Shown: positions 5,765-6,298 of the stretch, in pieces | Layout of the letters: every line of letters starts with the position of its first letter | How positions within the stretch are numbered: the first letter of the stretch is position 1 | NCBI GenBank assembly: GCA_024278645.1 | Contig: JAJRST010000153.1 | Coordinates: 1-6,298 of the forward strand | Length of the DNA stretch: 6,298 bases | Origin: a bacterium | GTDB taxonomy: Bacteria > Zhuqueibacterota > Zhuqueibacteria > Residuimicrobiales > Krinioviventaceae | Reading direction: 5' to 3' | Translations under genes and position numbers: made by a program | Notes under the pieces: generated by a model | Databases searched by the model: none | Told to the model about the DNA's origin: nothing | Seen by the model: only the letters and a program-made list of their open reading frames with translations

Positions 5765-5839
5765 TGGGCGATACAGGATTCGAACCTGTGACCCCCTGCT
5801 TGTAAGGCAGGTGCTCTGAACCAGCTGAGCTAATCGCCC
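5765..5839 (-). tRNA. tRNA-Val (anticodon UAC)
   Basis: The minus strand folds into a complete 75-nt cloverleaf. The acceptor stem is GGGCGAT with ATCGCCC, the D arm is GCTC...GAGC, and the anticodon stem is CCTGC/GCAGG with loop CTTACAA. The anticodon TAC (plus positions 5802-5804) reads valine GUN codons, chiefly GUA and GUG. The T arm is ACAGG/CCTGT with loop TTCGAAT. The discriminator base is A, and the terminal CCA is not encoded (the next bases are CAA), so it must be added after transcription. The gene lies 67 bp downstream of the small membrane-protein gene on the same strand and directly before a strong terminator. Confidence 0.97.
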
Positions 5840-5906
5840 GTCGTCGTCTGCAACATGAAAATCGCGATGCCGTGAACCACCCCGGCGTCATGAGGAGCAA
5901 AAGCCC

Positions 5907-6161
5907 CTATTCCGTGGCGGCGTCATTCCTACGCTTGCGCCAAAATATGGCGAGCGGCACAAGGACGACATAACCGATGACGAGGATGATCGGGGCGATG
6001 GTCAAGGACTGCACGCTGTCCGCAGGGCCGATGGAAAGGAAATAGTATCCGATGCCAATGACAACGGCGGCCACGCCAAATATCACATAGTTGGTTTTGG
6101 TCAGCGACAGTATCGGGCCGCGACTTTTCGTTGCTTTTTTCTTTTTCAGTGTTTTAGCCAT
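5907..6161 (-). CDS. small two-helix membrane protein, function unknown (DUF3098-like appearance)
   Basis: An 84-residue protein. The N terminus is strongly basic (MAKTLKKKKATKSRG). Two membrane segments follow, at about 25-43 (YVIFGVAAVVIGIGYYFLS) and 53-72 (LTIAPIILVIGYVVLVPLAI), joined by the short loop IGPADSVQS and followed by a basic tail WRKRRNDAATE. Both termini would therefore face the cytoplasm. The layout TKTNYxxFGxxxxxIGxGY and the GPADS loop resemble small uncharacterised two-helix proteins such as DUF3098, but I cannot confirm the family. The start at 6161 has no Shine-Dalgarno sequence before it. The gene precedes tRNA-Val and a terminator on the same strand, so the three probably share a transcript. 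Confidence 0.72.
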   Translation of the reverse strand: MAKTLKKKKATKSRGPILSLTKTNYVIFGVAAVVIGIGYYFLSIGPADSVQSLTIAPIILVIGYVVLVPLAIFWRKRRNDAATE

Positions 6162-6170
6162 AAGTCAAGA

Positions 6171-6199
6171 AATTTATTGATTAATCGGCATTAAGTCAA
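6171..6199 (-). promoter_or_regulatory. candidate proximal promoter of the small membrane-protein/tRNA unit
   Basis: On the minus strand, TTGACT (6199-6194) and TAAATT (6176-6171) are separated by 17 bp, a good sigma-70-type pair. Transcription would start only about 2-4 nt before the ATG at 6161, making the message almost leaderless, which fits the absence of a Shine-Dalgarno sequence. TCTTGACTTA is repeated directly at 6201-6192 and 6170-6161. Confidence 0.4.
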
Positions 6200-6218
6200 G
6201 ATTTTTATTTTTAAATTG

Positions 6219-6247
6219 ATTATATTTTCCATAAACCCGCATTTTAA
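6219..6247 (-). promoter_or_regulatory. candidate distal promoter with consensus -10
   Basis: On the minus strand, TATAAT (6224-6219) is a perfect -10 hexamer with TTAAAA (6247-6242) 17 bp upstream as a 4-of-6 match to the -35 box. It would start transcription near 6212 and give a 50-nt leader to the gene at 6161. The region is very AT-rich, so chance matches are likely. It and the proximal candidate are alternatives or a tandem pair. Confidence 0.35.
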
Positions 6248-6260
6248 AATCAGAGTGGAT

Positions 6261-6298
6261 ATGTCTCGAAATTTCATCAAACAACACAAGCGTCTGAC
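6261..6298 (+). CDS. possible 5' end of a plus-strand gene running out of the window
   Basis: ATG at 6261 opens a frame that stays open to the window edge and reads MSRNFIKQHKRL. GAGTGG at 6253-6258 lies just before it but is a poor ribosome site. The basic, polar start is coding-like, and a gene divergent from the one at 6161 would explain the AT-rich gap between them. Twelve residues are too few for an identification, and a short open frame can arise by chance. Confidence 0.3.
   Translation, partial: MSRNFIKQHKRL

Noticed and set aside
1..6298. CRISPR array, phage genes, toxin-antitoxin pair or biosynthetic cluster
   Set aside because: No regularly spaced repeats, integrase, phage structural gene, intact toxin-antitoxin pair or linked biosynthetic genes were seen.

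Overview
This is a bacterial chromosomal window with moderately GC-rich genes separated by AT-rich, repeat-laden gaps. It carries five confident protein genes, one tRNA gene, a gene tail at the left edge, a possible gene start at the right edge, and one clear pseudogene. No phylogenetic marker is visible. The mix of a Tat-exported sulfatase, a phosphodiester-glycosidase lipoprotein, a GxxExxY relic and dispersed repeats of the kind common in environmental genomes suggests an uncultured lineage, perhaps of the Fibrobacteres-Chlorobi-Bacteroidetes group or a neighbour. That placement is a guess.

Layout: 3-92 is the C-terminal tail of an unidentified plus-strand protein. 93-428 is AT-rich with degenerate repeat ends. 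429-1544 encodes a threonine-synthase-family PLP enzyme with an N-terminal zinc-ribbon-like Cys cluster. 1616-2461 encodes a probable lipoprotein of the phosphodiester glycosidase (DUF2233/NAGPA) family, 71 bp downstream and probably in the same transcript. 2467-2966 is a roughly 500 bp inverted-repeat-bounded unit holding a frameshifted GxxExxY pseudogene. 3193-4614 encodes a Tat-dependent arylsulfatase-type sulfatase with an intact CTPSR formylglycine site. 4615-4983 holds a possible terminator and a good sigma-54 promoter match. 4984-5397 encodes a four-helix membrane protein of unknown function. 5398-5730 holds nested palindromic repeats. On the minus strand, 6161-5907 (two-helix membrane protein), 5839-5765 (tRNA-Val, anticodon UAC) and a strong hairpin terminator look like one short transcription unit. 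A plus-strand CDS may begin at 6261.

The genes do not form an obvious pathway. The sulfatase and the phosphodiester glycosidase both have envelope-targeting signals and could act on glycans outside the cytoplasm, but nothing in the sequence links them directly. No convincing new multi-gene system is present. The most interesting content is in the gaps: the decayed GxxExxY cassette with its AATCCTGTTAATCCTG-type arms, a second pair of similar ends at 106-289, the nested palindrome at 5460-5675, and the promoter signals before the two small membrane-protein genes.
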